Below, piece by piece: positions 1-10,463 of a stretch of DNA of 64,000 bases. The notes under the pieces were generated by a model. That model ran no database searches. It worked only from the letters and a program-made list of their open reading frames with translations, and was not told where the DNA came from. Position 1 is the first letter of the stretch. Each line of letters opens with the position of its first letter. The position numbers were made by a program, and so were the translations under genes. Source of the stretch: Thermus tenuipuniceus (GTDB lineage: Bacteria > Deinococcota > Deinococci > Deinococcales > Thermaceae); assembly GCF_002964845.1 (NCBI RefSeq), contig NZ_PRDA01000003.1:62001-126000 (forward strand), given 5' to 3'.

Positions 1-651
1 CTGGACTCCAAAAGCGAGCAAGACCAAGCCCTCCTCAAGGAGCTCAGCATCCGGCCCATGCTGGACTTCCTGGGAGAGGAAGCGAAGGCCCATCTTAAGG
101 CGGTGGAACGCCATCTGGAAAGGCTTTCCGTGCCCTACGAGCTGGACCCAACCCTGGTGCGGGGCCTGGACTACTACGTGCGTACCGCCTTTGAGGTGCA
201 CCATGCGGAGATCGGGGCGCAGAGCGCCCTGGGAGGCGGGGGAAGGTACGACGGGCTTTCCGAGCTCCTGGGGGGGCCACGGGTACCTGGGGTAGGTTTC
301 GCCTTCGGGGTGGAGAGGGTGGCCCTGGCCCTCGAGGCGGAGGGATTCGGGCTTTCCGAGGAAAGAGGCCCGGACCTCTACCTCATCCCCCTCACGGAGG
401 GTGCGGTGGCCGAGGCCTTTTACCTGGCGGAGAGGCTAAGGCCCCGCCTGCGGGTGGAATACGCCCTTACCCCCAAGAAGCCGGGCAAAGGCGTGGAGGA
501 AGCCTTGAAACGAGGTGCCACCTTCGCCGGCTTCCTGGGAGAGGACGAGCTCAAAGCGGGGGAGATCACCCTGAAGTGGCTTTCCACGGGAGAGCAGGTT
601 CGCTTACCCCAGACGGAAGCGCTGGGCTTCCTCCTTTCCGCCCTGGCGTGA
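1..651 (+). CDS. hisS: Histidyl-tRNA synthetase, C-terminal part (5' end outside window)
   Basis: Class II aminoacyl-tRNA synthetase that charges tRNA-His. The frame is open from base 1, so the 5' end lies outside the window; 216 residues are visible. The HisRS signature LVRGLDYY is followed by the glycine-rich GGGGRYDGL and class II motif 3 (GFAFGVERV). The last ~90 residues look like the anticodon-binding domain. It lies 24 bp upstream of aspS in the same direction; hisS-aspS pairing is common in bacteria. The family call is secure; the true start cannot be seen. Confidence 0.96.
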   Translation: MDSKSEQDQALLKELSIRPMLDFLGEEAKAHLKAVERHLERLSVPYELDPTLVRGLDYYVRTAFEVHHAEIGAQSALGGGGRYDGLSELLGGPRVPGVGFAFGVERVALALEAEGFGLSEERGPDLYLIPLTEGAVAEAFYLAERLRPRLRVEYALTPKKPGKGVEEALKRGATFAGFLGEDELKAGEITLKWLSTGEQVRLPQTEALGFLLSALA

Positions 652-659
652 GAATCCGT

Positions 660-665
660 TAAGAT
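660..665 (+). promoter_or_regulatory. Possible -10 element before aspS
   Basis: TAAGAT ends 10 nt before the aspS ATG. No good -35 is seen, and it sits in the 24-bp hisS-aspS gap. It resembles the -10-only, near-leaderless arrangement seen before several other genes here. Weak on its own. Confidence 0.3.
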
Positions 666-675
666 TTGGGGGATT

Positions 676-2421
676 ATGCGCCGTACCCACTTCGCCGGAA
701 GCCTAAGGGAAGAACACCTGGGGGAGGAGGTGGTCCTCGAGGGGTGGATAAACCGCCGCCGGGACCTGGGGGGGCTCATCTTCCTGGACCTTCGGGACCG
801 CGAGGGTTTGGTCCAGCTGGTGGCCCACCCGGAAAGCCCCGCCTACAAGGAAGCGGAACGCGTCCGCTCGGAGTGGGTGGTGCGGGCCAGGGGCACCGTG
901 CGCCTGCGCCCGGAGCCCAACCCCCGCCTGCCCACCGGAGCGGTGGAGGTGGCCCTTACCTCCCTCGAGGTCCTTTCCGAGGCCAAAACACCCCCCTTCC
1001 CCGTGGACGCCGGCTGGCGGGGAGAGGAGGAAAAGGAGGTTTCCGAAGAGCTCAGGCTCAGGTATCGCTACCTTGACCTGCGCCGGAGGAGGATGCAGGA
1101 AAACCTGCGCCTACGCCACCGGGTCATCAAGGCCATCTGGGACTTCCTGGACCGGGAGGGCTTCATCCAGGTGGAAACCCCCTTCCTAACCAAAAGTACC
1201 CCGGAAGGGGCCCGGGATTTCCTGGTGCCCTACCGCCAGCAGCCCGGCCTTTTCTACGCCCTCCCCCAGTCGCCGCAGCTCTTCAAGCAGATGCTGATGG
1301 TGGCAGGCTTTGACCGCTACTTCCAGATCGCCCGCTGCTTCCGGGACGAGGACCTCCGGGCCGACCGCCAACCCGACTTCACCCAGATGGACCTGGAGAT
1401 GAGTTTCGTGGAAGTGGAGGATATCCTAACGCTTAACGAAAGGCTTATGGCTCACGTGTTTCGGGAAGCCTTGGGCGTGGAACTTCCCCTCCCCTTCCCC
1501 CGCCTCACCTACCAGGAGGCCCTGGAGCGCTTCGGCTCGGACAGGCCCGACACCCGCTTTGGCCTGGAGCTCAAGGAAGTGGGGCACCTCTTCCGGGAAA
1601 GCGCCTTTCAGGTTTTCCGGGAAGCGGAAAGGGTAAAGGCTCTGGCGGTGCCCAAGGCCCTTTCCCGCAAGGAGATCGCCGACCTGGAGGAGGTGGCCAA
1701 ACGCCACGGGGCCAAGGGCCTGGCCTTTGCCCGGGTGGAGGAGGAAGGATTCGCAGGCGGGGTCGCCAAATTCCTGGAGCCGGTGCGGCAAAGCCTCCTG
1801 GAGGCCACGAAAGCCGGCCCTGGAGAAACCCTCCTCTTCGTGGCAGGGCCCGCCAAGGTGGCGGCCACCGCCTTGGGGCAGGTGCGTCTTAAGCTGGCGG
1901 AGGTCTTAAACCTACCCAGGGAGGGCTTCCGGTTCCTATGGGTGGTGGACTTCCCCCTTCTGGAGTGGGACGAGGAAAGGGGCCAGTACACCTACATGCA
2001 CCATCCCTTTACCAGCCCTCATCCCGAGGACCTACCCCTCTTGGACACCGATCCTGGGAAGGTGCGGGCCTTGGCCTATGACCTGGTGCTGAACGGCACC
2101 GAGGTGGGGGGTGGCTCCATCCGCATCCACGACCCCGCTCTTCAAGCCAGGATGTTCCAGGTGTTGGGCATCGGGGAGGAGGAGCAGCGGGAAAAGTTTG
2201 GCTTCTTCCTCGAGGCCCTCACCTACGGGGCCCCACCCCACGGGGGTATCGCCTGGGGGCTGGACCGCCTCCTGGCCCTCATGACGGGTAGCCCTTCCAT
2301 CCGCGAGGTCATCGCCTTCCCCAAGAACAAGGAGGGCAAGGACCCCCTCACCGGGGCCCCAAGCCCGGTGTCCGAGGAGCAGCTTCGGGAACTGGGCCTC
2401 ATGGTGATCGCCCATGGCTAG
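676..2421 (+). CDS. aspS: Aspartyl-tRNA synthetase, bacterial type
   Basis: 581 residues, the length of the bacterial-type Thermus AspRS. It attaches Asp to tRNA-Asp. An N-terminal OB-fold anticodon domain (about residues 1-105, with GLVQLVAHP) precedes the class II core. Motif 2 includes [17 protein letters not shown] and motif 3 includes [13 protein letters not shown]. The ~130-residue insertion in the middle (about 280-410) is the bacterial GAD domain. It shares 8 bp with the next gene (PhzF-like), suggesting co-transcription. Since AsnRS is also encoded nearby, this is expected to be the tRNA-Asp-specific enzyme (inference). Confidence 0.97.
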   Translation: MRRTHFAGSLREEHLGEEVVLEGWINRRRDLGGLIFLDLRDREGLVQLVAHPESPAYKEAERVRSEWVVRARGTVRLRPEPNPRLPTGAVEVALTSLEVLSEAKTPPFPVDAGWRGEEEKEVSEELRLRYRYLDLRRRRMQENLRLRHRVIKAIWDFLDREGFIQVETPFLTKSTPEGARDFLVPYRQQPGLFYALPQSPQLFKQMLMVAGFDRYFQIARCFRDEDLRADRQPDFTQMDLEMSFVEVEDILTLNERLMAHVFREALGVELPLPFPRLTYQEALERFGSDRPDTRFGLELKEVGHLFRESAFQVFREAERVKALAVPKALSRKEIADLEEVAKRHGAKGLAFARVEEEGFAGGVAKFLEPVRQSLLEATKAGPGETLLFVAGPAKVAATALGQVRLKLAEVLNLPREGFRFLWVVDFPLLEWDEERGQYTYMHHPFTSPHPEDLPLLDTDPGKVRALAYDLVLNGTEVGGGSIRIHDPALQARMFQVLGIGEEEQREKFGFFLEALTYGAPPHGGIAWGLDRLLALMTGSPSIREVIAFPKNKEGKDPLTGAPSPVSEEQLRELGLMVIAHG

Positions 2422-3307
2422 GATTCCCTACGTGATCGTGGACGCCTTTGCCTCCACCCCGGGGGCCGGGAACCGGGTGGCCATCGTGCTGGACGCCCGG
2501 GGCATGGACCTGGAGGAGATGCGAAGCCTAGCCCGGCGCCTTGGCGAACCGGAAACCGCCTTCGTAACGGAAAAGCAAGAGACCCTGTTCGCCGTGCGCT
2601 TCTTCACCCCTTCGGGAGAAGTGGAGTTCTCCGGCCACGTCGCCATAGCCCTGGGCCTTACCCTGGTGCGCCTGGGCCTGGCCCCCGAGGGCACCCAGCG
2701 GCTTTTCCTGCACACCCCCACGGGGGCCCTGCCGGTGGAGATCCTCTACGAGGCCGGTGAACCCAAGAAGGCCCTGGTGAGGGGCCCCGCCCCGAGGTTC
2801 CGGGACCTGCCCCCCTACCAGGTGCTCAAGGAGGTCCTCGAGGCCCTGGGGTCGGATGAGCGTTACCTGCACCGCGGCCTGCCTTACGGCATCGCCTACA
2901 CCGGGCTTTGGAGCCTCTTCGTTCCCCTTATCGCCCCCGGGGTGGTGGATGCCCTGGAGCCAGAGATGAAGACCCTGGCCGAACTTTCCCACCAGCTGGA
3001 GGTGGTCACCGTCCATGCCTACGCCCCCATGGGCCCAAGGAGCTTCTACGCCCGGGACTTTGCCCCCATCTTGGGCATTCCCGAAGACCCGGTGACGGGC
3101 TCCGCCAACGCCGCCTTGGGCGCCCTCCTGGCCCGGGCAGGGGTGGTGCCGAGGCGGGAAGGCCGGGTAGCCCTCACCATCTACCAGGGCCACCGCCTGG
3201 GCAACCCGGGGGTGGTGGAGGTGGTGGTGGAGTACAGCCCCACGGGCCAGCCCTACGGGGTGCAGATCGGGGGGGAGGCGGTCCAGGTATCCGCTGGGGA
3301 AGTTTGA
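2414..3307 (+). CDS. PhzF family isomerase-like protein
   Basis: 297 residues with the PhzF (phenazine biosynthesis-like, diaminopimelate epimerase fold) pattern. The N-terminus [21 protein letters not shown] matches the family start, a Glu lies in LGEPETAFV where PhzF has its catalytic acid, and [13 protein letters not shown] is the second hallmark. The first half supplies one hot-dog-like lobe and the second half the other. There is no phenazine cluster here, so the substrate is unknown. The start ATG overlaps aspS by 8 bp and the stop overlaps the HAD start (TGATG), so it is translationally coupled on both sides. Confidence 0.85.
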   Translation: MARIPYVIVDAFASTPGAGNRVAIVLDARGMDLEEMRSLARRLGEPETAFVTEKQETLFAVRFFTPSGEVEFSGHVAIALGLTLVRLGLAPEGTQRLFLHTPTGALPVEILYEAGEPKKALVRGPAPRFRDLPPYQVLKEVLEALGSDERYLHRGLPYGIAYTGLWSLFVPLIAPGVVDALEPEMKTLAELSHQLEVVTVHAYAPMGPRSFYARDFAPILGIPEDPVTGSANAALGALLARAGVVPRREGRVALTIYQGHRLGNPGVVEVVVEYSPTGQPYGVQIGGEAVQVSAGEV

Positions 3308-4122
3308 TGGTGCGGCTGGTCTTCGTGGACGTGGACGGCACCCTGGTGGGCAAGGAGGGGGTGCCCGAATGTGTGTGGCCAGCGGTGGAGGCCTTGAGGG
3401 CCAAAGGCATCCGCCTAAGCCTCATCACCGGCCGGCCGGGCCGGGGACACGCCCTGGCCTACGCCCGCAGGCTCGCCCCTACGGGCCTCCACGTGTTCGA
3501 GTCGGGGGCGGTGGTCCTGGCGTTTTCCCGGGATCCCCACTCCCCTCCCGCTCACCCCCTCCTGGTGGAGGCCCTGCCCCAGGAGGCGGCCCGGGAAGCC
3601 ATCCGCTTGGCCCGCAGGCTCGGGCTTCCCCTCGAGGGCTACACCGCCGAGGGCGGGTTCTACGTGGAGGGGGATAGCCCCCTGCTCCTGGCGCACCAGG
3701 AGCTTTTGGGCCTAAGGGCGGAAGGGGCCGACCTCCTCCGCCTCCAAAGCCCCCTGGTGCGCCTCCAGGTGCTGGCCGGCCTCGAGGCGCCCCTCGGCGC
3801 TCTCCTAGACCGCCTGCCCCCGGGGCTTTCCCCCCATGTGGCGGAAAGCCCGAAGATGCCTGGGGTGCGCTTCGTCTCCCTTACCAAGAGGGGGGTGAGC
3901 AAGCTCTCGGCCGCCCGCTTTGTGGCGGAAAGCTACGGCCTGACCCTGGCCCAATGCGCCATGGTGGGGGATGGGGAAAACGACCTGGAACTCCTCCGGG
4001 CAGTTGGGGTGGGAATCGCCATGGGAAACGCCCCCGAAAGCGTCCGGAGAGCAGCCCACCGGGTGGTGGCCCCGGTGGAGGCCTGTGGCCTCGCCGAGGC
4101 CCTCCTGGGCCTTCTGGGGTAG
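3307..4122 (+). CDS. HAD superfamily hydrolase, Cof/IIB type
   Basis: 271 residues. Haloacid dehalogenase-type phosphatase: motif I is DVDGTLVGK near residue 9, the motif II region reads LITGRPG, and motifs III/IV read KRGVSK and MVGDGENDLELL. The large middle insertion (about residues 85-185) is a type IIB cap, as in Cof and mannosyl-3-phosphoglycerate or sucrose-phosphate phosphatases. The ATG at 3307 is chosen because it overlaps the previous stop and starts just before motif I; the frame is open further upstream but would run inside the PhzF gene. Substrate unknown. Confidence 0.85.
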   Translation: MVRLVFVDVDGTLVGKEGVPECVWPAVEALRAKGIRLSLITGRPGRGHALAYARRLAPTGLHVFESGAVVLAFSRDPHSPPAHPLLVEALPQEAAREAIRLARRLGLPLEGYTAEGGFYVEGDSPLLLAHQELLGLRAEGADLLRLQSPLVRLQVLAGLEAPLGALLDRLPPGLSPHVAESPKMPGVRFVSLTKRGVSKLSAARFVAESYGLTLAQCAMVGDGENDLELLRAVGVGIAMGNAPESVRRAAHRVVAPVEACGLAEALLGLLG

Positions 4123-4125
4123 ACT
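4120..4125 (+). promoter_or_regulatory. Possible -10 element before asnS
   Basis: TAGACT overlaps the HAD stop codon and ends 9 nt before the asnS ATG. No clear -35. One of several TA-N3-T hexamers close to start codons in this window. The GAGG in between could instead act as a ribosome binding site. Confidence 0.3.
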
Positions 4126-4134
4126 CCTTGAGGT

Positions 4135-5451
4135 ATGCGGGTCTTTATTGATGAGATCGCCAAATACGAGGGCCAGGAGGTGGAGCTCAGGGGCTGGCTC
4201 TACCAAAGGCGCTCCAAGGGCAAGATCCACTTCCTCATCCTCCGGGACGGCACGGGGTTCCTTCAGGCCACCCTCTTCAAAGGGGAGGTACCGGAGGAGG
4301 TCTTTGAACGGGCGGATCACCTGCCCCAGGAAACCGCCCTGAAGGTCCATGGCCTGGTGCGGCAGGACGAGAGGGCCCCCGGGGGCTTTGAGCTTTCGGT
4401 GCGGGACCTGGAGGTGGTGAGCCTTCCCCAGGGGGAGTATCCCATCGGTCCTAAGGAGCACGGCATCGACTTCCTCATGGACCACCGCCACCTGTGGCTC
4501 CGCCACCGCCGCCCCTTCGCGGTGATGCGCATCCGGGACGAGCTGGAAAGGGCCATCCACGATTTCTTCGCCGAGCGGGGCTTCCTGCGTTTTGACGCCC
4601 CCATCCTCACCCCCAGCGCCGTGGAGGGCACCACGGATCTCTTTGAGGTGGACCTCTTTGACGGGGAAAAGGCCTACCTCTCCCAGTCGGGCCAGCTTTA
4701 TGCCGAAGCCGGGGCCTTGGCCTTCGGCAAGGTCTACACCTTCGGCCCCACCTTTCGGGCGGAAAGGAGCAAAACCCGCCGCCACCTCATGGAGTTCTGG
4801 ATGATCGAGCCCGAGGTGGCCTTCATGACCCACGAGGAGAACATGGCCCTGCAGGAGGAGTTGGTGAGCTACCTGGTGGGTCGGGTTCTCACGCGAAGGG
4901 CCAAGGAGCTGGAGATGCTGGAGCGGGATCCCAAAGCCCTCGAGCCCGCCGCGGAAGGCGACTACCCCCGCCTCACCTACAAGGAGGCCGTGGCCCTGGT
5001 AAACCGGCTGGCAGAGAAGGACCCCGATCTATCCCCTCTTCCCTACGGGGAGGACTTCGGCGCCCCCCACGAGGCCGCCCTCAGCCGCCAGTTTGACCGC
5101 CCCGTCTTCATCGAGCGCTACCCCGCCCGGATCAAGGCCTTCTACATGGAACCGGACCCAGAGGACCCGGAACTGGTCTTGAACGATGACCTCCTGGCTC
5201 CCGAAGGGTACGGGGAGATCATCGGGGGAAGCCAAAGGATCCACAACCTGGAGCTCCTACGCAGGAAAATCCGGGAGTTCGGCCTCCCGGAGGAGGTCTA
5301 CGACTGGTACCTGGACTTAAGGCGCTTTGGCAGCGTGCCCCACTCGGGTTTCGGATTGGGCCTGGAGCGCACCGTGGCCTGGATCTGTGGCCTTCCCCAT
5401 GTCCGCGAGGCCATCCCTTTCCCTAGGATGTACACCCGGATGCGGCCCTGA
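4135..5451 (+). CDS. asnS: Asparaginyl-tRNA synthetase
   Basis: 438 residues, the size of Thermus AsnRS. A class IIb synthetase with an N-terminal OB fold (about 1-110) and a catalytic core. [15 protein letters not shown] followed by [11 protein letters not shown] is typical of AsnRS motif 2, and motif 3 is [16 protein letters not shown]. Unlike bacterial AspRS there is no GAD insertion, which with the length separates it from aspS. It charges tRNA-Asn with Asn directly. Last gene of the hisS-aspS run; a hairpin terminator follows 70 bp downstream. Confidence 0.94.
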   Translation: MRVFIDEIAKYEGQEVELRGWLYQRRSKGKIHFLILRDGTGFLQATLFKGEVPEEVFERADHLPQETALKVHGLVRQDERAPGGFELSVRDLEVVSLPQGEYPIGPKEHGIDFLMDHRHLWLRHRRPFAVMRIRDELERAIHDFFAERGFLRFDAPILTPSAVEGTTDLFEVDLFDGEKAYLSQSGQLYAEAGALAFGKVYTFGPTFRAERSKTRRHLMEFWMIEPEVAFMTHEENMALQEELVSYLVGRVLTRRAKELEMLERDPKALEPAAEGDYPRLTYKEAVALVNRLAEKDPDLSPLPYGEDFGAPHEAALSRQFDRPVFIERYPARIKAFYMEPDPEDPELVLNDDLLAPEGYGEIIGGSQRIHNLELLRRKIREFGLPEEVYDWYLDLRRFGSVPHSGFGLGLERTVAWICGLPHVREAIPFPRMYTRMRP

Positions 5452-5522
5452 GAACCAGCGTCGGTTTGTCCGAATCCAGATGTCCTACCACAAGCTCACA
5501 AGCGCAGGCGTTGCCTTGTGGA

Positions 5523-5555
5523 GGATCACACTAGTGTGATCCCTTTTATTTCATC
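5523..5555 (+). terminator. Perfect 20-bp palindrome plus T-rich tail after asnS
   Basis: Bases 5523-5542 form a perfect palindrome (GGATCACACT and its complement), followed by CCTTTTATTTCATCTTTT. As RNA this is a short hairpin with a U-rich tail, fitting an intrinsic terminator for asnS. A perfect palindrome 35 bp upstream of the TRAP promoter could also be a regulator site. Confidence 0.55.
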
Positions 5556-5577
5556 TTTTAAATAACCTTGTCACAGC

Positions 5578-5606
5578 TTGACAAATAAGGTTGCCCATGT
5601 TTTTAT
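5578..5606 (+). promoter_or_regulatory. Promoter for the TRAP transporter operon
   Basis: Consensus -35 TTGACA (5578-5583), then a 17-nt spacer and TTTTAT (5601-5606) as -10; TATGGA at 5604 is an alternative. The leader to the dctP start is about 65 nt and carries a strong ribosome binding site, CGGAGGA (5668-5674). Confidence 0.6.
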
Positions 5607-5639
5607 GGATCCGTCAGCAAACCTCTTCTCTGCCTCTAG

Positions 5640-6761
<1,122 letters not shown>

Positions 6762-6777
6762 CCTCGAGGACTGTACC

Positions 6778-7299
6778 GTGATCCAAACCCTGCTGCGCCT
6801 CCTCAACCTCATTGACGCCGTAAGCCTGTGGTCAGGGCGGTTGGTCGCCTGGCTTACCTTGCTGGCGGTTCTCATCCTTACCGCCGAAGTGGTGCGGCGA
6901 TACTTCTTCAACGCCCCCACCCAGTGGGCCCACGAGGTGTCCACGCTCCTCTTTGGCCTCCTGTATGTGCTGGCCGGGGCTTATGCCCTGAAGGAAAAAG
7001 CCCACGTGGGTGTGGATGTTTTCTACAGCCGTCTCCCTCGCAAGGGACAAGCCTGGTTCAACCTCCTGGGCTTCGTCTTTTTGACGCTATTTGCCGGCAC
7101 CTTGGTGGTGTATGGCTGGAAGTTCTTCCTAGCTTCCTGGCAGAACCGGGAGTTTTCCCTGGCCAACCAGGCCATCCCCATATTTCCCTTTAAGTTGGCT
7201 ATCTCCCTGGGTGCCGCCCTGCTGCTTCTACAAGGTCTAGCTAACGCAATCCGGGACCTTCTGGTGCTTCTAGGAAAGGAGGAAGATCGTGCCCATTGA
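6778..7299 (+). CDS. dctQ: TRAP transporter small permease subunit
   Basis: 173 residues starting at GTG, 17 bp after dctP. Four predicted membrane segments, as in DctQ proteins, with the family-like WAHEVSTLLFGLLYVLAGAY and the charged EKAHVGVDVFYSRLP loop. It pairs with the large subunit to form the secondary, ion-driven permease. The 3' end overlaps the dctM GTG by 11 bp. Confidence 0.9.
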   Translation: MIQTLLRLLNLIDAVSLWSGRLVAWLTLLAVLILTAEVVRRYFFNAPTQWAHEVSTLLFGLLYVLAGAYALKEKAHVGVDVFYSRLPRKGQAWFNLLGFVFLTLFAGTLVVYGWKFFLASWQNREFSLANQAIPIFPFKLAISLGAALLLLQGLANAIRDLLVLLGKEEDRAH

Positions 7300-8602
7300 A
7301 ACGCTCACTTGGTTGATGTTCGGAAGTCTCTTCCTCCTCCTCTTCACGGGTTATCCCCTGGCCTTTCTGATAGGGGGCATTGCTGTAACCTTCATCGCCT
7401 GGTTGTGGAGCCCAGACGCCTTGGCCCTGGTACCCCAGCGCATGTGGAACAACATGACCCAGTACCTTCTAGCGGCCATTCCCCTCTTTATTTTCATGGC
7501 CTCTATGCTAGAAAAGTCTGGGCTTATTGAAGAAATCTTTGACGTCGCCTACAAGTGGCTGGGGCGGGTCCCGGGCGGTTTAGCGGTCGCTACCGTTGCT
7601 GCTTCCACCGTTCTCGCTGCCATGGTGGGGGTAATCGGCGCAGCAGTGGTAACCATGGCCCTCGTAGCCCTACCTGCAATGCTACGCAGGGGGTATAGCC
7701 CTGTGCTGGCCGCAGGTACCGTGATGGCAGGGGGCACCCTCGGCATCCTCATCCCTCCCAGTGTTCTCGCCATCATCTACGGCTTGGTGGCCAACCAGTC
7801 CGTGGGAGAGCTTTATCTGGGCTCCGTGCTCCCCGGGTTGGTCCTTTCGGGTCTATACATGCTCTTCTCCGTCGTGTATGCGCTCCTCTATCCCCAGGCT
7901 GCCCCCAGGATCCCCAAGGAGGAAATGCCTACCTGGGCGGAGCGCTGGCGAGCCCTAAGGACCATCTGGGCTCCCCTCCTTCTCATCTTCCTGGTGCTCG
8001 GGACCATTTTCCTGGGCCTGGCCGCCCCCACGGAGGCGGCAGCGGTGGGCGCCTTCGGGTCCATGCTGGTGGCCGCCCTACACCGCAAGCTTACCTGGCA
8101 AAACCTGCGGCTGGCCTTAGAGCAGACCGCCAAGGCCACTGCCATGGTGCTTTGGATCATCTTCGGGGCTAACGCCTTCGTGGCCTTCTACGTGGCCCAG
8201 GGAGGGGACCGCTTCGTCAGCGAGCTCCTTTTGGGAACCGGGCTCTCCCCTTGGGGAATCCTGATCGTGATGCAGATCATCCTCATCGTTTTGGGGATGT
8301 TTCTGGATTGGGTGGGGATACTCCTTCTGGCTGTCCCTGTCTTCGTACCTATTATCCGGAGTCTGGGGTTTGATCCCTTGTGGTTCGGGGTCCTCTATTT
8401 GGTGAACATGCAGATGTCCTTCCTCTCACCCCCCTTTGGGTATGCCCTCTTCTACGTAAGAGGAGTGGCACCCCAGATTTCCATGGGCACCATTTACCGG
8501 GCAGCCATCCCCTTTCTCCTCCTCCAGCTCACGGGCCTTATTCTGGTTATGCTCTTCCCAGAGCTCACCACCTGGTTGCCCAGTCTGGTCTACGGGAAGT
8601 AG
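7289..8602 (+). CDS. dctM: TRAP transporter large permease subunit
   Basis: 437 residues, GTG start overlapping dctQ. About twelve hydrophobic segments with the DctM repeats: PLFIFMASMLEKSGL, GGTLGILIPPSVLAIIYG and FLDWVGILLLAVPVFVPI. This is the transporting subunit. It closes the TRAP operon; a hairpin at its stop codon separates it from the convergent pdxT gene. Confidence 0.93.
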   Translation: MPIETLTWLMFGSLFLLLFTGYPLAFLIGGIAVTFIAWLWSPDALALVPQRMWNNMTQYLLAAIPLFIFMASMLEKSGLIEEIFDVAYKWLGRVPGGLAVATVAASTVLAAMVGVIGAAVVTMALVALPAMLRRGYSPVLAAGTVMAGGTLGILIPPSVLAIIYGLVANQSVGELYLGSVLPGLVLSGLYMLFSVVYALLYPQAAPRIPKEEMPTWAERWRALRTIWAPLLLIFLVLGTIFLGLAAPTEAAAVGAFGSMLVAALHRKLTWQNLRLALEQTAKATAMVLWIIFGANAFVAFYVAQGGDRFVSELLLGTGLSPWGILIVMQIILIVLGMFLDWVGILLLAVPVFVPIIRSLGFDPLWFGVLYLVNMQMSFLSPPFGYALFYVRGVAPQISMGTIYRAAIPFLLLQLTGLILVMLFPELTTWLPSLVYGK

Positions 8603-8629
8603 GCTCTAGGTATTTCCTGGAGCCTACTC
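8600..8629. terminator. Hairpin between convergent dctM and pdxT
   Basis: TAGGCTC-T-AGG (8600-8610) pairs with TCCTGGAGCCTA (8615-8626) around a 4-nt loop. On the plus strand CTCTTT follows. It lies between two convergent genes only 28 bp apart and probably serves dctM, perhaps both. Confidence 0.5.
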
Positions 8630-8630
8630 T

Positions 8631-9206
8631 TTACACCCCCGCCAGCTCCAGGAAATACTGGTGCAGCCTAGGGTCTTGGGTGAGCTCGGGGTGGAAGGCG
8701 CTGGCCAGGATCTTGCCCTGGCGCACCAACACGGGAAGGCCCTTCAGCTCCGCCAGCACCTCCACCCCTTCCCCCAGATGGCGGAAGGCAGGTGCCCGGA
8801 TAAAGACCCCGTGAAACGGCCCCATGCCCCGGACCTCGAGGTTCTCCTCAAAGCTCTCCACCTGCCGGCCAAAGGCGTTCCGCTCCACCACCACGTCCAG
8901 CACCCCTAGCCGGGGTTGCTCCGGATAACCCAAAATCTCCCGGGAAAGCCATATGGCCCCTGCGCAGGTGCCAAAGAGGGCTAAGGAGCCTTCCTCCACC
9001 CGCCTTCGCACCTCCTCCTCCAGGCCGTACTCCCGGGCCAGCTTGCCAATGGTGGTGGATTCACCACCCGGCACAATAAGGGCCTTAACCCCCTCCAGGT
9101 GCTCCTTCTTGCGCACCTCCCTGGCCTCGATCCCAAGCCGCCTTAATGCCTCCTTGTGCTCGCGGAAATCCCCCTGTAGGGCCAAAACGCCAACCACGCC
9201 CCTCAT
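8631..9206 (-). CDS. pdxT: Pyridoxal 5'-phosphate synthase, glutaminase subunit
   Basis: 191 residues from MRGVVGVLALQGDF. Supplies ammonia from glutamine to PdxS for vitamin B6 (PLP) synthesis. It is a class I glutaminase: PGGESTTIGKL (oxyanion strand), the catalytic Cys in LFGTCAGA, and the His/Glu in AFHPEL near the end. The frame is open for nine further codons upstream, but family alignment and the nhaA stop 7 bp upstream favour 9206. It is separated from pdxS by three efflux-related genes (9214-12948), although all lie on one strand. Confidence 0.94.
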   Translation of the reverse strand: MRGVVGVLALQGDFREHKEALRRLGIEAREVRKKEHLEGVKALIVPGGESTTIGKLAREYGLEEEVRRRVEEGSLALFGTCAGAIWLSREILGYPEQPRLGVLDVVVERNAFGRQVESFEENLEVRGMGPFHGVFIRAPAFRHLGEGVEVLAELKGLPVLVRQGKILASAFHPELTQDPRLHQYFLELAGV

Positions 9207-9213
9207 CCTGGAC

Positions 9214-10449
9214 CTAGGCCCGGCCCCTGTCAAGGGAAGCCCGCACCGCCAGGAAGCCCAGGACCCCAGCCATCAAGGAGGCGCCCAACACCCCTACCTT
9301 GGCCTGGTCCAGCGTCTCCCCCGAGAAGGCTAGCCCAGCGATGAAGAGGGCCATGGTGAAGCCAATGCCCGCCAAGAAGCCCACACCCAAGACGGACTTG
9401 AGGTTCGTTCCCTCCGGCAAGGCGCCGAGGCCCAGGCGCAGGGCCAACCAGGAGAACGCGAGGATGCCCAGGGGCTTACCCAGGAGGAGGCCGAGCGCAA
9501 CCCCCAGGGCCACCGAACCCACCTGCAGGCCACCTAGGTCTACCCCCGCGTTGAAGAAGGCGAAGACCGGCAGAACCCCGTAAGCCACCCAGGGATGAAG
9601 GGCATGCTCCAGGCGGTGCAGGGGGCTTTGGACCTCGCCCACCTCCTCTTCCAAGGCCTCCAGTTCCCCTTCCCGCTCCTCAGGGTCTTCTGCCCGGGTA
9701 GCCCCCGCAAAGCGGCCGGCCCGGCGCAAGGGTACGGCCAGGGCTAAGAGCACCCCAGCCAAGGTAGCGTGCAGGCCGGACTTGAGCACGAAGTACCAAA
9801 GGGGGAGGCCCAGGAGCAGGAAGGGCCAAAGGTACCACACCCCCAGCCGGTTGAGAAGGAGCGCCAGCGCCAGGGTGAAGCCAGCCAAGAGGAGGTAGGG
9901 CTCCTCGAGGCCCCCGGTATAAAAGAGGGCGATGACCAAGACCGCCCCCAGGTCGTCCACGATGGCCAAGGCGGTGAGGAAGAGTTTGAGGCCAAGAGGG
10001 GCCCTGGGCACCAGGGCCAAAACCCCCAGGGCGAAGGCGATATCCGTGGCCATGGGGATCCCCCAACCCCGGGCCTCAGGCAGGGAGGGGTTTAGCAGGA
10101 GGTAGAGCAGGGCGGGAACCAGCATACCCCCCAAGGCCGCCGCCACCGCTAGCCCCGCCCGCCGGGGTTCCCCAAGCTCCCCCGCCAACAGTTCTCGCTT
10201 GAGCTCCAGGCCCACCAACAGGAAGAAGAAGGCCATGAGGAGGTCGTTCACCCAAAGGAGCAGGGGCTTCTCCAAGGCAAAGCTTCCCGCCCTAAGACCC
10301 ACGGGCACCTCCCGCAGGCCAAAGTAGCTGGCTGCCCAAGGAGAGTTGGCGAGGAGAAAGGCCAGGATCGCGGCCCCGAAGAGAAGGATACCCCCCTTGG
10401 CCTCGCTCTGGAGGAACTGCTCCAGCAACCGCGGATAGACCCTTGGCAT
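9214..10449 (-). CDS. nhaA: Na+/H+ antiporter NhaA
   Basis: 411 residues and about twelve membrane segments. Exchanges Na+ for H+ across the inner membrane. Family hallmarks: [14 protein letters not shown] carries the Asp equivalent to E. coli D133, and [13 protein letters not shown] the D163-D164 pair. An acidic cytoplasmic loop rich in Glu (around residues 240-270) is longer than in E. coli. The ATG at 10449 fits the family N-terminus and lies 6 nt after a perfect -10 hexamer. The gene lies 14 bp after the metal ATPase and 7 bp before pdxT. Confidence 0.93.
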   Translation of the reverse strand: MPRVYPRLLEQFLQSEAKGGILLFGAAILAFLLANSPWAASYFGLREVPVGLRAGSFALEKPLLLWVNDLLMAFFFLLVGLELKRELLAGELGEPRRAGLAVAAALGGMLVPALLYLLLNPSLPEARGWGIPMATDIAFALGVLALVPRAPLGLKLFLTALAIVDDLGAVLVIALFYTGGLEEPYLLLAGFTLALALLLNRLGVWYLWPFLLLGLPLWYFVLKSGLHATLAGVLLALAVPLRRAGRFAGATRAEDPEEREGELEALEEEVGEVQSPLHRLEHALHPWVAYGVLPVFAFFNAGVDLGGLQVGSVALGVALGLLLGKPLGILAFSWLALRLGLGALPEGTNLKSVLGVGFLAGIGFTMALFIAGLAFSGETLDQAKVGVLGASLMAGVLGFLAVRASLDRGRA

Positions 10450-10455
10450 GGAGGC

Positions 10456-10461
10456 ATTATA
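10456..10461 (-). promoter_or_regulatory. -10 element for a leaderless nhaA mRNA
   Basis: A perfect TATAAT on the minus strand ends 6 nt before the nhaA ATG, so transcription would start at or next to the start codon. The -35 region (CTTCTC at 17 nt) is poor. It overlaps the end of the upstream ATPase region and would give nhaA-pdxT its own transcript. Confidence 0.5.
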
Positions 10462-10463
10462 AC

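Noticed and set aside
3805-4833. A 342-codon open frame on the minus strand
   Set aside because: Antisense to the HAD and asnS genes; shadow of high third-position GC.
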